Assembly: GCA_009746045.1 (NCBI GenBank)
Contig: RPFO01000022.1
Location: 414,001-478,000 of the forward strand
DNA length: 64,000 nucleotides
Origin: Mesostigma viride
Lineage: Eukaryota; Streptophyta; Mesostigmatophyceae; Mesostigmatales; Mesostigmataceae
Reading direction: 5' to 3'
In this document: in pieces, positions 32,912-44,505 of the stretch
Numbering within the stretch: position 1 is the first letter of the stretch
Layout of the letters: every line of letters begins with the position of its first letter
The notes under the pieces: generated by a model
Database searches by the model: none
The model's input: the letters and a program-made list of their open reading frames with translations, nothing else
What the model was told of the DNA's origin: nothing
Program-made: the position numbers and the translations under genes

Positions 32912-33220
32912 TTATTCAATGATTACGATGATATCATCACGGTGCATCGACTTGTCTCTGCGTGTCTCCTCCCCTCTTTGGACACCGAATCTGTTTGCGA
33001 ACTCGGCGGGGGTGGGGTTGCGTTCGGGGTTGGACGAGGCTCGCTCGCACGCGGCCGCCACGAGGTCTTGTCCCTCTTTGGTCATCATCCAAGTGTGCTG
33101 GTCGTTGTAATGCCGGATCCACTTCTGGTACGTGCCGAAGGCGCTTTTGCACGAATAGGACGGACATTTGAACGGTCTCTTCGCGACCGTCGAAGGGGTC
33201 GAAGGGGAAGTTTCCTCCAT
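32912..33220 (-). CDS. Small C2H2 zinc-finger protein
   Basis: 102 residues, starting MEETSPSTPSTVAKRPFKCP. Residues 19-42 form one classical zinc finger, FKCPSYSCKSAFGTYQKWIR then HYNDQH (C-x4-C-x12-H-x4-H). A C-terminal helix follows with NPERNPTPAEFANRFGV. The start was placed at the ATG just before the finger because the upstream frame is shadow. It is convergent with the U-box-like gene (stop codons 22 bases apart) and lies 77 bases downstream of the structural gene. A transcription or packaging role is possible; a single finger gives no specificity. Confidence 0.75.
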   Translation of the reverse strand: MEETSPSTPSTVAKRPFKCPSYSCKSAFGTYQKWIRHYNDQHTWMMTKEGQDLVAAACERASSNPERNPTPAEFANRFGVQRGEETRRDKSMHRDDIIVIIE

Positions 33221-33297
33221 CGTCGGCGCATACAAACAGCGCAGACATTGTGGGGAGACGTGACGCGACGTCGCGCGTCGGCGTCCGCTCGCGCCCC

Positions 33298-34517
33298 TCA
33301 GGCCACGACGCGCATGTTGCGGCTCACCTGCAAGGTCCGGGTCTGGACCACCGGGGCGCCCGGGTTCAGAGGGTCGGACACGTACGACATTTTGTACGCC
33401 GACTCCCCGGCCCGCACGCGGAACAGTAGGAGGCCCTCGGTCACCAGGACGGGGGTGAGGTCGCTCTTCAGGATCTGCCACTCCGTCAGGCTCAGACGCA
33501 CGCGGAACGTGTACTCGTTGACCTTGACGAAATCGTACGCGCCCGGGCCGGACGCCGGGTTTTTGGGGAGCAGGCCGGCCTCTAGTCCGCCTGCGTAGTC
33601 GTTGTTGTCCAGCGGGAAGAAGATGATGTCCAGTTTGTCCATCCCGAAGTTCGCCGTCGTGTTGGCGTCGTTGTGTTCGGCCAGCTTGACCGGGTGATTC
33701 CATTGGACTTCCACGTAGATTTCGCCGTCCACGATTATGAACCCGCCGCTCGTCGCCGGCGTCGTCAGGTTTGGTGGTGCGCCCTCGAGCGGGAAGATGT
33801 CGAACGACAGCGGGGTCGCGAGCAGTTGGAAGAGCGTCGACGCGGACCGGGCCAAGTTTCCGCGTCCGGCCGAGTCCGCCACCGCGTCGCTCGGGAACGT
33901 CGCCGTGATCGTGCCCGTGTTGATGCCGTACACCGACAGGTCGCCGTAGGCCAAGACGAATTGAGGATGTAATCCTTGCCCTGTTCGCCGCCTTCCGCGT
34001 CCGCGAGCGTGAAGTTCTTGATCCTGCCCTCGGATCGCAGCGTGCCGTCGTTGAACACGCGGTTCAGACTGTCCGTCAATGTGATCTGGAGGAGGTTCGG
34101 GTCCGTGAAGTTCACGGCCGCGGGGAAGTGGAACCCGACCTCGAACGTGGCCTCCGTCGGCGTCCGTATAAACGGCAACTCGCCGATGCTGAAGCGGGGA
34201 ACGAGCGGTTCCGGTCGGTTCATCGGGAACGACAGGGCGCTGGGCGCGGCGGGGATGCCGGTCAGTGCGCTCTTCGTGTGCCCCTGGTCCATGTTCAGCG
34301 TGAGGACGCCTTTGGTCACGAACTTGGGGATCTCCGAGGTCACGACGGTGACGGAGTAGTTCTTGTCGTCCTCGCGTTGGATGGACGCGATCGGGAGGGG
34401 CATCGTGATTCCCTCCTGGTCGTCGCGGAAAGTGGCGCGGATCGAGGTCGTGGCGGCGCCCGGGGTCGAGAAGTCGGTCACGGGGGACTGGTATTGGAGG
34501 GGGATGGTGACGGACAT
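33298..34517 (-). pseudogene. Beta-rich structural protein (one frame break)
   Basis: Starts MSVTIPLQYQSPVTDFSTPG and runs to about residue 189, where one base is missing (about 33,950, a TT that should be TTT). The second frame continues with AYGDLSVYGINTGTITATFP and ends TRTLQVSRNMRVVA; the total is about 406 residues. The sequence is dominated by alternating strands with Thr/Val/Ile, and blocks such as PLSFDIFPLEGAPP and IYVEVQWNHPVKL resemble domains of the adjoining giant fibre gene. The start is preceded by GGGTAACGAC, similar to GGGTAAGAG before the fibre gene. A fibre- or capsid-associated protein is likely; the family is unknown. Confidence 0.65.
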
Positions 34518-34587
34518 CGCGGAGGGAGGGACTCGCGCGCCGACGGGTCGTTACCCTACGCGGCGATTAAAAAAGGCGATGCCTGGT

Positions 34588-37500
34588 CTAGAATATCGGG
34601 AACTCGAGACCGTTGAGCGGCGACGTGCCGAATGGTATGGGTACATTCACCTTCTGGTACACCGGGAACGCTTGGACGTTCTTCCCCGTCGCGCCTCCAG
34701 GGAGGTACGGACCGGTCACGGTGTCCGCGGGGATGGTGACGGTGTAAGATGTGGCCAAGACGGATGACACGAGGGCGGGGAGAAGGGGGAAGGGTACGTC
34801 TATCATCCATTTTCCGGCATGTTCGGTCGTGTTGGCGCGGCAAGACGCGGTCTGTTTGTACGTGCTGCTGCCCTCGTTTAGCGTGACGATCGTCCACTCG
34901 ACGTCCGCGTTGAATACCGTCACCGAGAGTTCGGTGTCCTCCGGTAAGAGGTCGAACACCACGAGTTTATAGTCCGAGAAGCTCACTACCAGGTCGGAGA
35001 GCACGACGAGGGAAGGAATGACGGTCGAGTAGGCCGGGTTCGCGACCGTGAACCCTTTGGAATCCGTGAGCCACGACGCCGGATTCGTGATCGTCATTTG
35101 AAAGGTCGGAAACTTCGTGTGATCGCTGAGTCTTAGTTGGATCCATCGGAAGAAGCCGGCGCCGACGAACACGGTGAACGTCTTGTCTTCGATGCTCGAA
35201 ACGACGCTCAGGTACTGGCCGTACAATCTGCTTACGAGATCCGAATCCGTCGGGTCGGTCACGAAAATGGTATTCGATAGGAACGTCTGGGCGGTCGGGA
35301 AACTCGTGATCGTCCTCCCTGTACCGCTGTCCAACAGCTGAATGTTGATGTAGAGTCCGGCCGGTTCGCCGTGCTCGCCCTCCTCGAACAACACGAACTC
35401 CGTGTACCTCGCGGTCATGGGGAACAGGGGTTTCGGGAACAGCGCCGTGGCGCTGCCGATCGCCGTATGGGTCACGACGATCGCCGTGTCGTGACCGTAT
35501 ACCTGCTCGGCGCCGTCGTCCGGGTACCGGAAGAGAGACGACGCGGTGCCGAAGACCACCGACCCGCTCTGGATCGTGCACCTCGTGAACGTCACGTCGA
35601 CCGTCGCGTTGGGGTACGACGGCGTTCCCACGATCGCGCGTGTGTACGCGTAGTTCGTGGTCGGGAGGACCGAGCCGTCCGATCCGCGCACTTCCACGGT
35701 GACGGCTTGTGCTGCCACGTCCGCGAGGTTCGTCGGGAACCGCGCGCATTTGGTGAAGTTCATCTGCAGTCGGAACACCTCGTCCCCCGTCTTGGTCACG
35801 GTCAATGCCGGGTTCAGATTGGGATCGAATAGCAAGGCGGGAGTTGGGAAAGGATTGACCTGTACGCTGATCCCCTTGTCGTCTTTGATGCTTCCGTTGG
35901 ACGTCAAAGCGAATCGGTAATGTCGAAGCATCGCGTTCGCGCCGTCGGGGTCGGTGGTCTCGCTGGAGATCCGCGTCGGGGTCACCGTGCAACTCCATGT
36001 CCCGTCTGGGTTTTCGGCGAGGTCCGTCAACGGGATCGCCGCCGGGACGACCCCGATGCCAAGCGCGAGCGGCTGGAGTAGCAAGTTCCTGACGCTGGAC
36101 GGGATCGTGCTCGTCGACGACAACGTCAACAGCAGCTGGTTGCCCGGACCCGCGTACGCGAGTGTCGGCGCGATTACGACGATCTCCGTGGCAAGTCCCG
36201 CGACCGTGAGGGTCGTCGCGGTCTCCGCGGTGACGATAAAGAACGTGTAGTCGCCGGAGACCGTCAGGAATTCGGACCGGAGCGTGTACGCGAATCGGAT
36301 CACGTCGGAAGCGAACGGGACGGTCGTCGCTCCGCTCGGATCTGACGAGGACGTCGGCGGACTCACCGTGTAGACGGCGCTGACGGTCTTCGCGTCCTGC
36401 GAGAGAACCGTGCTCCCGGGTTTGTACGCGACCGATAACGTTTGTCCCTGGTCATTCGTCGCTCGGAACGACCGACACATGTTGAAGTTCTCCGTGATCG
36501 TCGCGCCGCCCGAGAGAGACGCTGGGTTAGGGAAAGTCGCGGTCAAACGGAAATCGTAGTTCGTGTCCGTCACCTTCTCGACGGTCGTCGAGGACGCGGC
36601 GAACCTCTCGATGACCGCGGAGGAACTCGGCGCGAATGAGATCTCCGTTCCGACGAACGGCGTCAGCGCCGAATATTGCGATACGACACCCGACGCGAGA
36701 CTCGGGCGAAGGACCAGGCGGTTGGACGTCGCGCTGTATCCCCTCGGCGGCAAGCTGGCGATACCCAGTCGGGTGTCCAGGTGGAGAGTCTCGGTCCCCG
36801 CTCCCGACACGTACTTGAACCTCGCGGTCACGTCCGTCCGTTGCTCGGAAGTGGCGCCGTGTTCCAGAACCGCTGTCAAACTCCAATCCGTGTCGCCGAA
36901 CGTCAGGTACCCGTAACTGTTGGTCGCCGCGGGGGCGGGAGGAGTGAGCGTCGTGCCGTCCGTCATACGCATCTGGACCGTGACGGGGATCGTGTACGGG
37001 TACTGGTCCTTGTTCTGTTCGTACCTGTCGAAATCGAGCGCGAACACGAACTGTTTCTTCGGGACCGGGGACACGGTCATCGAGAGCGACGAATCCGGGG
37101 TTCGGGACGGGAACGTCTCGTTCTTGCGTCCGAACGCGTCCGTCACCGTGCCTTGTCCCAGCCTTACCTCGAGCGCGGCGGGGTCTCCCTCGAGGACCGC
37201 GAACGTCACGACCGTCTCGGTCTTCGCGACGTTGGTCTCGATCGCGGTGATCCGGCTCCTCCACGACGCGTGGTTGAATTCCAGCAGCTCCTTAAAGGCG
37301 TCCGCGACGGGGGCGGTCGCCAGGGGTGGGAGTATGTCACCGCCATCGCTACTTGTCCCGGCGCGTTCGAGACCGCCCGCATGGACGTCTGGAACTGTCC
37401 GAGCGGGGTGACGTCGCTGTTCAGCATGAACTCTCCTATGGACATTGCAAGCGTCGCGCCCGACATGTCGCGGAACGTCTTCGCGGGGTCCGCCGCAGCG

Positions 37501-40500
37501 TGGAGGAGTCCGCCGTTCACGGTCGCCCGGATCCGGACGGGGTTGGCGGGCGGGGTGAACGTGACGTCGCCCTTCGTCTGCCACGTGGTCACGGTGAATA
37601 TCGCGTAGTACGCGCCGTCCACGGGCGTGTCCAGGTGATTCTCTTTCAGCTCCGCGTTCAAGTAGAGAGTCGAGTTCCTTATGCTGGCGTCCGCGTACTC
37701 GTACTCGAACCAGAAGGCCTTGGTGAGTTTGTAGCCGTACTCGTTGGAGGTGGCCGTCGGGTCGTGCACTCCGATGAGCGCGGCGATGTCGGTCTCCTGC
37801 ACGGCGCCGCCGAAGTCCACGCGGACGTCGACCTTCGAATGCGTCTCCTTGTCCGCGGACCCCGAGTAGCCGGACGCGGCGCGATCCGAGAACGTCACGC
37901 TCTTGATCTTGTCGGCCTCGAGGTTCGGCAGGATGAAGGAAGCGGACGCCTCGGGAGGGATGTAAGGCACGTTGCCGGCCGTCGGGGTGGTCGTCCGGAA
38001 GAACAGGCTCCCTTGCGTGTATCCAGCCGCGTAGAAGGGAGACACGTCGGCCGTCACCACGAAGAACGTGTCCGTCTGTTCCGACACGACGATTTCGGGG
38101 GGCGCCAGCGTGGTCGCGGGGATCACTTCCCGGTTCGCGTTCCGATAGTGAAGTTCGTAGTATTGGTCTTTCAACTCGTCGTCCGCGTGCAAGTATCCCA
38201 GGGACATGGTGCACCGGAATTCGGCCTGGAGCGACGTCGCGAAGTCGGCGGGGGTGAAAACGGCGATCTCTCTGTGCGCGCTCGCGATGTCGGTTTCCGA
38301 CAACGCCGCGGATATGACGCCCGCCGACGCCACCGCGAAAATGGTCCCCGCGTCGGGGATCTGCTTGACGCCTTCGTCCGCTGTCAAAGTGGTCTCCGCG
38401 GTGTCCTTGACCACGATGCGGAGAGAGGACGCGAACCCGGCGGGCAGAGGTTGCGGGTTGTTCCCCGCGAGCAGTTCCAAGAAGAAGCGGATCGTGTCGC
38501 CCTCGATCGCGGGCGGTTCGACGGACCACTTGCCGCGATCGTACGCGACGTAACTCGCCGAGTTGCGGTATTCGATCGTCAGCAGGGATTTGAGCGCCTC
38601 CGCGGACAGTTCCGTCTGATCCAGCACGCCGTTGAATTTCAGAGAGACGAGGTACGAAGAGTTTCCGAGGGTCTCGGTCCGTCGCGCGATGGCCGAGTTG
38701 GTCTGGTCCACGAGCAGTCGAGTCGCGCTCGTCAGCGTGACGGATTGGGTCACCTTGGGTAACTCGAACCGGGCCGTCTGATCGGACGTGACCAGCAGGG
38801 GGTTGTCGTCCGCGTTCACGAAGTCGAACACGAGATCGAACGAGGTCACGGGGGTGTTGCGCGCCCAGTTCAGGACGGACAGGTCTGTGATCGTGAAGTC
38901 GAACCGGTTTTGCGTGCACGAGACGGTGTAGTCGTTGTACCTCGTGTTGCTTGTCAACCCGCGGGTGTAATTTCGTTGGAATCGGTACAGCTGGCGACCG
39001 TCGGGAGCGAAGGCGCGGATGAACACGTGGGTGGCCAACCTCTCATCGAGAGGCACCAACTGGTAAAACGAGACGTCGCTGCGTCGGGGCGTGAAAGAGA
39101 GCCTGACGCTCTGTGGCGTCGAGTCGGTCGCGGGCGTGTCCGTGACGTCCGCGATCACGTCATGGGGTCGATTCGTGCGATACACTTCGACCGCCGTCTT
39201 GCCGCCGAAGAACGTGATCCCGTCCACCGCTTGGATGGGTCGGTCCGGTCCTCCCACCGCGATGGTGATGGTCCCTTCGCTCGTCGTGAACAGGCCCGTG
39301 AGGACGATCCCCATTTTGTACTTGTTGGCGCCCGATATGGACATCTGCGTGAGTCGAGACGCGCCGCCGCTCGTCACGGAATTGCGATCCACGACCGTCA
39401 TGGACCCCTGGACCCCGCTCACCGTCACCAACACGCGGTCGAGTCCCATCGCGTAGTCGCCGGTCGTCTTGTACGCGGACGGAAACGTGATTTCCGCGGA
39501 CATGGTCGTGTCGTACGCGTCGTCGCGACTCACGACGATGGACGTGATCGGGCCGCCTTCCATGCCGCCCTCGAGAGCCGAGATTCGCTGGTTGATGGAA
39601 TCGTAGCCCGCGAGAGAAGAGATGCTCCCGTCGAACAAGGTGTTGTTCACGCGCGCCGTGTTGCATCGGAGCGTGTCCGTCTTGACGCCTCCTGCCACTT
39701 GCACCGTTTCCCAGACGAAGGGGCTTGGTCGCCGAAATCTCCGAACCGGTATCCCACTTTCCCGCGGTTGTACAGCGTTCCGTTGATCTTGACGGTCGCC
39801 TTCTCCTCGCGGTACACGGGCTTGTCCCCGGACGCGGTCGTCCTGGACGCGCTCAGAGTGTACGTTCCGTCGAACTCGCGCAGGACCGTCTCGTCGTCCC
39901 CGTCCACGTGGAAATAGGCCGTGTCCAGATTGAGACCGCCGCGCACGAAAACGCGCGACTTGGCGGCCGGGATGGTGGCGACCATCGCGGCGGTTGGGGG
40001 ACGAACGCGACGCGGTCGTTCGTGTTGGACGAGTACCTCCACGTGATCGCGCCGGGAGTGGAAGACAGGTCGAACGGACGGTACAAGGACGACGCCAGGT
40101 CCGTGGACAGATCGGTCTGTTGGACGGTGCGGGTGGCGAACACGGCGTCGGCCACCTCGGGCATCTTGAGTTTCGCGGGCGTGACGGCGCCGTCCGCGAT
40201 CTTGGCGGTCGCCACGGCCGAGTCGGACAACTGGGTCGTTCCGACGCTCCCCGCGGACAAGACCGCTGTCCGGACGTCGGAGACGTTCAGACGGTTGGAA
40301 CGGATCTTGTCCTCCTCGTTGGTCGAAATCTTCGCGTTCGTGATCGCGCCGTCCGATATCGCGGACGTCGGGATCGTCCCGGTGGCCAGCTTGGCCGCAG
40401 TCACCGCCCCGTCCGCCAGCTTGGCGGTCGTGACGGAGGCGGCGGCGAGTTTGTCCGTCGTCACCGCGTCCGCTGCGAGTTTGGCGGCCGTCGCGGACCC

Positions 40501-41436
40501 GGACGCGAGTTTGTCCGCCGTGACGGCTCCGGTCGCCAGCTTGGCGGACGTGACGGCGGCGTCGGCGATTTGGGCGGTCGCGATCGAACCGTCGGCCGGT
40601 GCGACGCCGGCGACTTGTCCGGCCAGCGCGGCCGAGACGGACGGGATGTCCAGGAGGTCAGCCGTGATCGTGCCGGCGCGGATCTTGGCGGCCGTGACGG
40701 CGCTCGCCGCGATCTTCGCCTCCGTGACCGCCTCGTTCGCGAGGTTGGTCGTGGCCACTTCCGTCAGTTGGGCCAGTCCTCCGAGGTCGGGCTTGCCCCG
40801 GATCTGGTCCCAGTGCCCCTTGAACTGGACGCCCGTCGAGTCGTCGGCGAACTGGATGTAGTCCACGGACGCGCCGCCGGTGACGCTCAGACGCACGTTC
40901 CGCGACGGAGCGGTGGCGGATCCCAACACGAGGCCGTCGCCCGCGGCGCCGCCAAAGAACCTGCTCCCGCCCGCCCCTTGTATCAGCGTGACATGGGGCA
41001 AAAACGGCTTTTCGGCCAATGCGGCGTACGTCCCGTCGAACCTCTGAGCCTTCGGAAACCGGAGCCAGTCCGCGTCGAGTCCGCCGCGGACGTACACCGC
41101 CCCCGCCAACGCGTTCGACGGAGGCGTCTCGTTCGCGGCCAGGAACACCACTCTCTTCGCTGGGTCGGACGGGTACATCCACGTAACGCCTCCCGTCGTC
41201 GCGCTCGTGAACACGCTCGTGTTCAGCTTGGTTTTCAACGCCGCGTCCAGTTTGCTTTCGGTGATGCTGCCGTCCGTGATGGTCGTCCCGCCGGAATACG
41301 ACACGCCGTTGATCATCAGGGACGGGGATTCGAATTGGAGTCGCGGGGTGGTCAGTCGGATGCTCTCTCGCGACGTCAGCGTCAGGATGCCCGTGTCGGA
41401 ACGGACTTTACGCGCAATGATCTCGTTCAGAGACAT
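34588..41436 (-). pseudogene. Giant fibre/adhesin-like virion protein, about 2,283 residues (three frame breaks)
   Basis: The ATG at 41,436 (MSLNEIIARKVRSDTGILTL) opens a frame that continues to 34,588 once single C residues are restored at about 39,990 (CCCCC), 39,715 (CCCC) and 37,325 (CCCC). Residues about 60-130 and 455-520 are two copies of a domain with TW.Y....RV.F and VRGGL...F.GTY. Between them (about 230-425) lie some fifteen repeats of the type DGAVTAAKLATG, a motif common in tail-fibre and trimeric-stalk proteins. From about residue 590 to the end the protein is a series of beta-rich segments. It ends at VTGPYLPGGATGKNVQAFPV then a short tail. No signal peptide or membrane anchor is visible. 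A host-attachment fibre is the obvious guess, not demonstrated. Confidence 0.75.
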
Positions 41437-41545
41437 CGCGACGTCTTTTCTATCTCTTACCCGGCACAAAAAAAACGTCTGCGCGCCGCGTTCTCCGCGA
41501 CCGCTTTATATTCCGCGCATCTAGTTGTAGATCGCGACCGAGGAG

Positions 41546-42967
41546 ATGTCCACGCGTCTTATGGACGTGGAGGTCGAAGACGAGGCGGATTACGCCACGG
41601 AGTCCGCGCCGGCCGTCCGCGGCGGGTTTCTAGACGCCGTCGATCTCGTGGACGAGGACGATAACCCCGTGGAAACGCGCGCGTTGCCGGACCCCTCGCA
41701 ATTCCGTTCGACCGATCGGCCCGCGGCCGGGTCGGGCGCGTACGCCTCCGCGGGGCGCAAAGCGAGATCGGGCGCGAACGCCAGGACCGGTCCGCGCGCG
41801 GAGCCCAAGGAGGCGGCTCTGGAGATGCTCGCGAACCCGCGCAAGCACCGCTCGGTCTTCGCGCCGCCGCCCGAGCCTCGTGAAGACCCGCCGAACGCGC
41901 GGGACGATTTCGAGTTCGACGATTTCGACGAGGACGGGGGCGGGGAGGATCTGTACGGCGACGACGACGACGGGTTCGACGACGGAGATGACGGATACGT
42001 GGATGACGTGCCGCGTCCGAGCGCGAGCGAGATCCACGCGCGGAAGGTGGATCTCCTCCACAAGATGCACCGGATGAAGGACAAGGGGATCGTGGTCGGC
42101 GATTTCACGATGCGGTCCAACCTGGACGAGATGCAGTTCGAGTACGACAAGGTCATGCACGCGCTCGAGGTGCGCAACGCCATCCAGACGATGCGCCAGA
42201 TCCTGATCGCCGGGACGAGCGCGGCCCAGTTCCTGAACTCGCGGTACGACCCGTTCGGACTCAAGCTGGACGGGTGGTCCGAATCCGTCATGAGCAACGT
42301 GGCGGATTACGACAACGTGTTCGAACGGCTGTACGAGAAGCACAAGAACAAGGTGTCCGTCGCGCCGGAGATCCAGTTGCTGTTCATGCTCGGCGGGTCG
42401 GCCATGATGTTCCACATGTCCGCGTCGTTCGCGAACTCCGGACTGCCCTCCATGAGCGAGATCGCGAAGACGGACCCCGAGCTCATGAAATCGCTTCTGA
42501 AAGTCATGATGGCCAGGAACGAGGGACCCATCGCCGTCGGGTCCGCGGGTCGCCCGCAGCAACCTCCCGCGGGGGCGGGAGGACAGGACCGTCCGCCGTC
42601 CGCGCAAGGCCGGGCGAGAGGAGACGCGCCGTACGTCATGAAGGGGCCCTCCTTGGGAGGGTTCGCGATCGGGTCGATGATGCCTCCCGTGCCCGTGGCC
42701 CCTCGCGCCCCGCCCCCGCCCCCGCCCGATATGGACCAGCTCGTCCACGAGGCCATGAGTCCGATGGCGCGGCCCGAGATGGCCGTCATCGACATCTACG
42801 ATGACGACGGCGAGAGCGTCGCGGACAGTTTCGCGGGCGTCGGCGGGTCGGCCGACGCGTCGGGCGGCGGAGATCTCCGCACGGTCCAGGTGACGGACAA
42901 GAAGTCGAGGAGGAGAGGCGGCAAGAAGAAGGACGCAGACGCGAACAAACTGGTTCTGGACATCTGA
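41546..42967 (+). CDS. DUF5767-like nucleocytoviral protein
   Basis: 473 residues, intact. Residues 1-165 are disordered and strongly acidic (DDFEFDDFDEDGGGEDLYGD). Residues about 168-310 match the conserved core I know from DUF5767 proteins of giant viruses: LLHKMHRMKDKGI, MRSNLDEMQFEYDKVMHALE, LNSRYDPFGLKLDGWSESV, ADYDNVFERLYEKHK, APEIQLLFMLGGSAMMFHMS. The C-terminus is Pro/Gly-rich and ends KKSRRRGGKKKDADANKLVL. The family is found across several Nucleocytoviricota lineages and has no established function; virion location has been suggested. It is divergent from the giant fibre gene with only 109 bases between starts. This is the best taxonomic marker in the window. Confidence 0.85.
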   Translation: MSTRLMDVEVEDEADYATESAPAVRGGFLDAVDLVDEDDNPVETRALPDPSQFRSTDRPAAGSGAYASAGRKARSGANARTGPRAEPKEAALEMLANPRKHRSVFAPPPEPREDPPNARDDFEFDDFDEDGGGEDLYGDDDDGFDDGDDGYVDDVPRPSASEIHARKVDLLHKMHRMKDKGIVVGDFTMRSNLDEMQFEYDKVMHALEVRNAIQTMRQILIAGTSAAQFLNSRYDPFGLKLDGWSESVMSNVADYDNVFERLYEKHKNKVSVAPEIQLLFMLGGSAMMFHMSASFANSGLPSMSEIAKTDPELMKSLLKVMMARNEGPIAVGSAGRPQQPPAGAGGQDRPPSAQGRARGDAPYVMKGPSLGGFAIGSMMPPVPVAPRAPPPPPPDMDQLVHEAMSPMARPEMAVIDIYDDDGESVADSFAGVGGSADASGGGDLRTVQVTDKKSRRRGGKKKDADANKLVLDI

Positions 42968-43071
42968 TCGACCGACCCCTCGTCGGATTCGCCGCGCCGA
43001 CCGATCCGGATCGAGGACCGAGTATTTCCTTGCCATTTCTTGGGATCGGTGAGTGGTTCGTCTCGCAACTC

Positions 43072-43590
43072 ATGAAACTCCCCCGCATCAAGAATCGCCG
43101 GGCGTCCGGGACGTCCAGGATGTCCGAGGCGACGTCGAGGACGTCCGACGCGTCCGATTCGGGCATGGGGGATTTCGCGGCTCTCCCCCCGGACGTGTTG
43201 AACATGATCACGGAACGCGTCGCGGACCACGGGGTGGGGCACGCGATGGCGCTCGCGTCCGTGTCCAAGTCCATGCACGCGGCCACGTGGCCCGCGCTGA
43301 GGGAGATGCTGTACACCCTCGACGAAGGGCCTCGCTCGGCCAGGTTCCCCGCGATCCACCGGTTGTGGGACCAGGACTTCTTCAAGGGGAAGAAGATCGT
43401 CCGCATCGTCGTGCGCGACAAGCGGCCCAACGACGCGACGTTCACCGTGCACCACGACGAGAGGTACGCGCGCCACTCGGGAGTCATGACCGTCACCTTG
43501 CATTGGGACCAGGTCGCCGGGTTCCTGTCTCGTCACCCGGGCATCGACGTCGTGCTTCTAGAAGGGGACATGTACAAGATCTACAACCAC
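43072..43590 (+). pseudogene. F-box protein, 5' part (gene split by a retrotransposon)
   Basis: The ATG at 43,072 (MKLPRIKNRRASGTSRMSEA) opens 173 codons up to the retrotransposon. Residues about 35-70 (MGDFAALPPDVLNMITERVA then MALASVSKSMHAATWPAL) form a clear F-box: L-P-x-D-V-L then S-V-S-K. The rest has WDQDFFKGKKIVRIVVRD and strand-rich DATFTVHHDERYARHSG. The frame stops three bases into the LTR, at TGTTAG. It continues in the same phase at 48,152. Removing the element and one ACCAC copy leaves an open frame of 434 codons, so the break is due only to the insertion. F-box proteins of large viruses adapt SCF ubiquitin ligases to chosen targets. Confidence 0.85.
43586..43590. repeat. Target-site duplication ACCAC, left copy
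   Basis: ACCAC precedes the TG start of the left LTR and recurs at 48,147-48,151 right after the CA end of the right LTR. A 5-bp duplication is standard for Ty1/copia integrases. Confidence 0.9.
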
Positions 43591-44422
43591 TGTTAGGGAT
43601 ATTATATCCACCTGGCCACAATATATCCCAGCCTGATTTATTTCTTGTTGGATTTATTCCATATGGACTGGGAATTTGATAGCTTTGATAAGCTAGATGA
43701 ATTGGGCTCAATGAGCTGATCAATATTCATGTGCCATAGTCCTATACTTGGACATGGATGACTTGTAACCTGAGTCAGCCTAGTAGCATCACGTATTTGA
43801 TTGACAAGTGGTGCTATGGCCTATTGGACAAGTGTTTGGTCCATGAGCTGACAAGTGTTGGCAGCTCATGATGACACATGTTATCACTTACATGATGACA
43901 AGTGGGTAGACTCATTGCATGACACTTGTCACTCCAAGGAGAAGAGATGTGTCACTTTATTAATCATGTTATGTGGCACATTATTACGTAGACACTTGGC
44001 ATCTAGCTATTATGCCAGCTCAAATTGGATCATGTCTAGAATGTTCTAGGAATGTTCTAAGAATATGCCAGGAATATTCCTGGAATATACTGAGAATATG
44101 CTGGGAATATGCTAGGAATATGCTAGGATGTTTCTACAAGCTTCTGTGATGATGTCATTGCTGATGTCATCCTTCCTAGCCTAAAAGGTATAAAAGGAAA
44201 CTGCCCCCTAAGGGCAGGTACCTCCATTCAACCTCCATTCGACCTCCATTCAACCTCCATTCAAGCTCTTCTCCAACTATTATATTCGAATAAAGCCATT
44301 TATTCTTCCACGTAAATTGTCTTCAACCTCTCTTTCTTTCAGCACCTGCAAGGTGTGTGGGTAGCAAGGCCAAGCACAAGGCATTGTGTAAAACCCATTA
44401 GTTTCCTCTCCCAATTCAAACA
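43591..44422 (+). repeat. 5' LTR of the copia-type element
   Basis: 832 bases, TG...CA bounded. It includes a TATAAAAGG box (about 44,189), likely the start of transcription, then a short ACCTCCATTC repeat and AATAAAGCC (about 44,288), a polyadenylation-type signal. It is the same length as the 3' LTR. Confidence 0.95.
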
Positions 44423-44434
44423 TGGTATCGGAGG
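44423..44434 (+). other. Primer-binding site of the copia-type element
   Basis: TGGTATCGGAGG immediately follows the left LTR. It closely resembles the TGGTATCAGAGC site used by many copia elements to prime from initiator methionine tRNA. Confidence 0.85.
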
Positions 44435-44505
44435 TTTGTTACTGAGGAACAAGAAGACCACTGTGAACCCAGAGACATCCAGTTCCATTGGCGACTGAAG
44501 ACACC

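Noticed and set aside
37300..40000. Programmed ribosomal frameshifting in the fibre gene
   Set aside because: Three shifts at plain C-runs without slippery heptamers or evident pseudoknots, and the same type of break in host transposons, make missing bases simpler.
37326..41664. Plus-strand ORFs of 300-556 codons across the fibre gene
   Set aside because: Arg/Gly/His-rich antisense shadows; the minus strand has coherent domains and repeats.
41630..43536. Minus-strand ORFs opposite the DUF5767-like and F-box genes
   Set aside because: Antisense shadows without domain signal.
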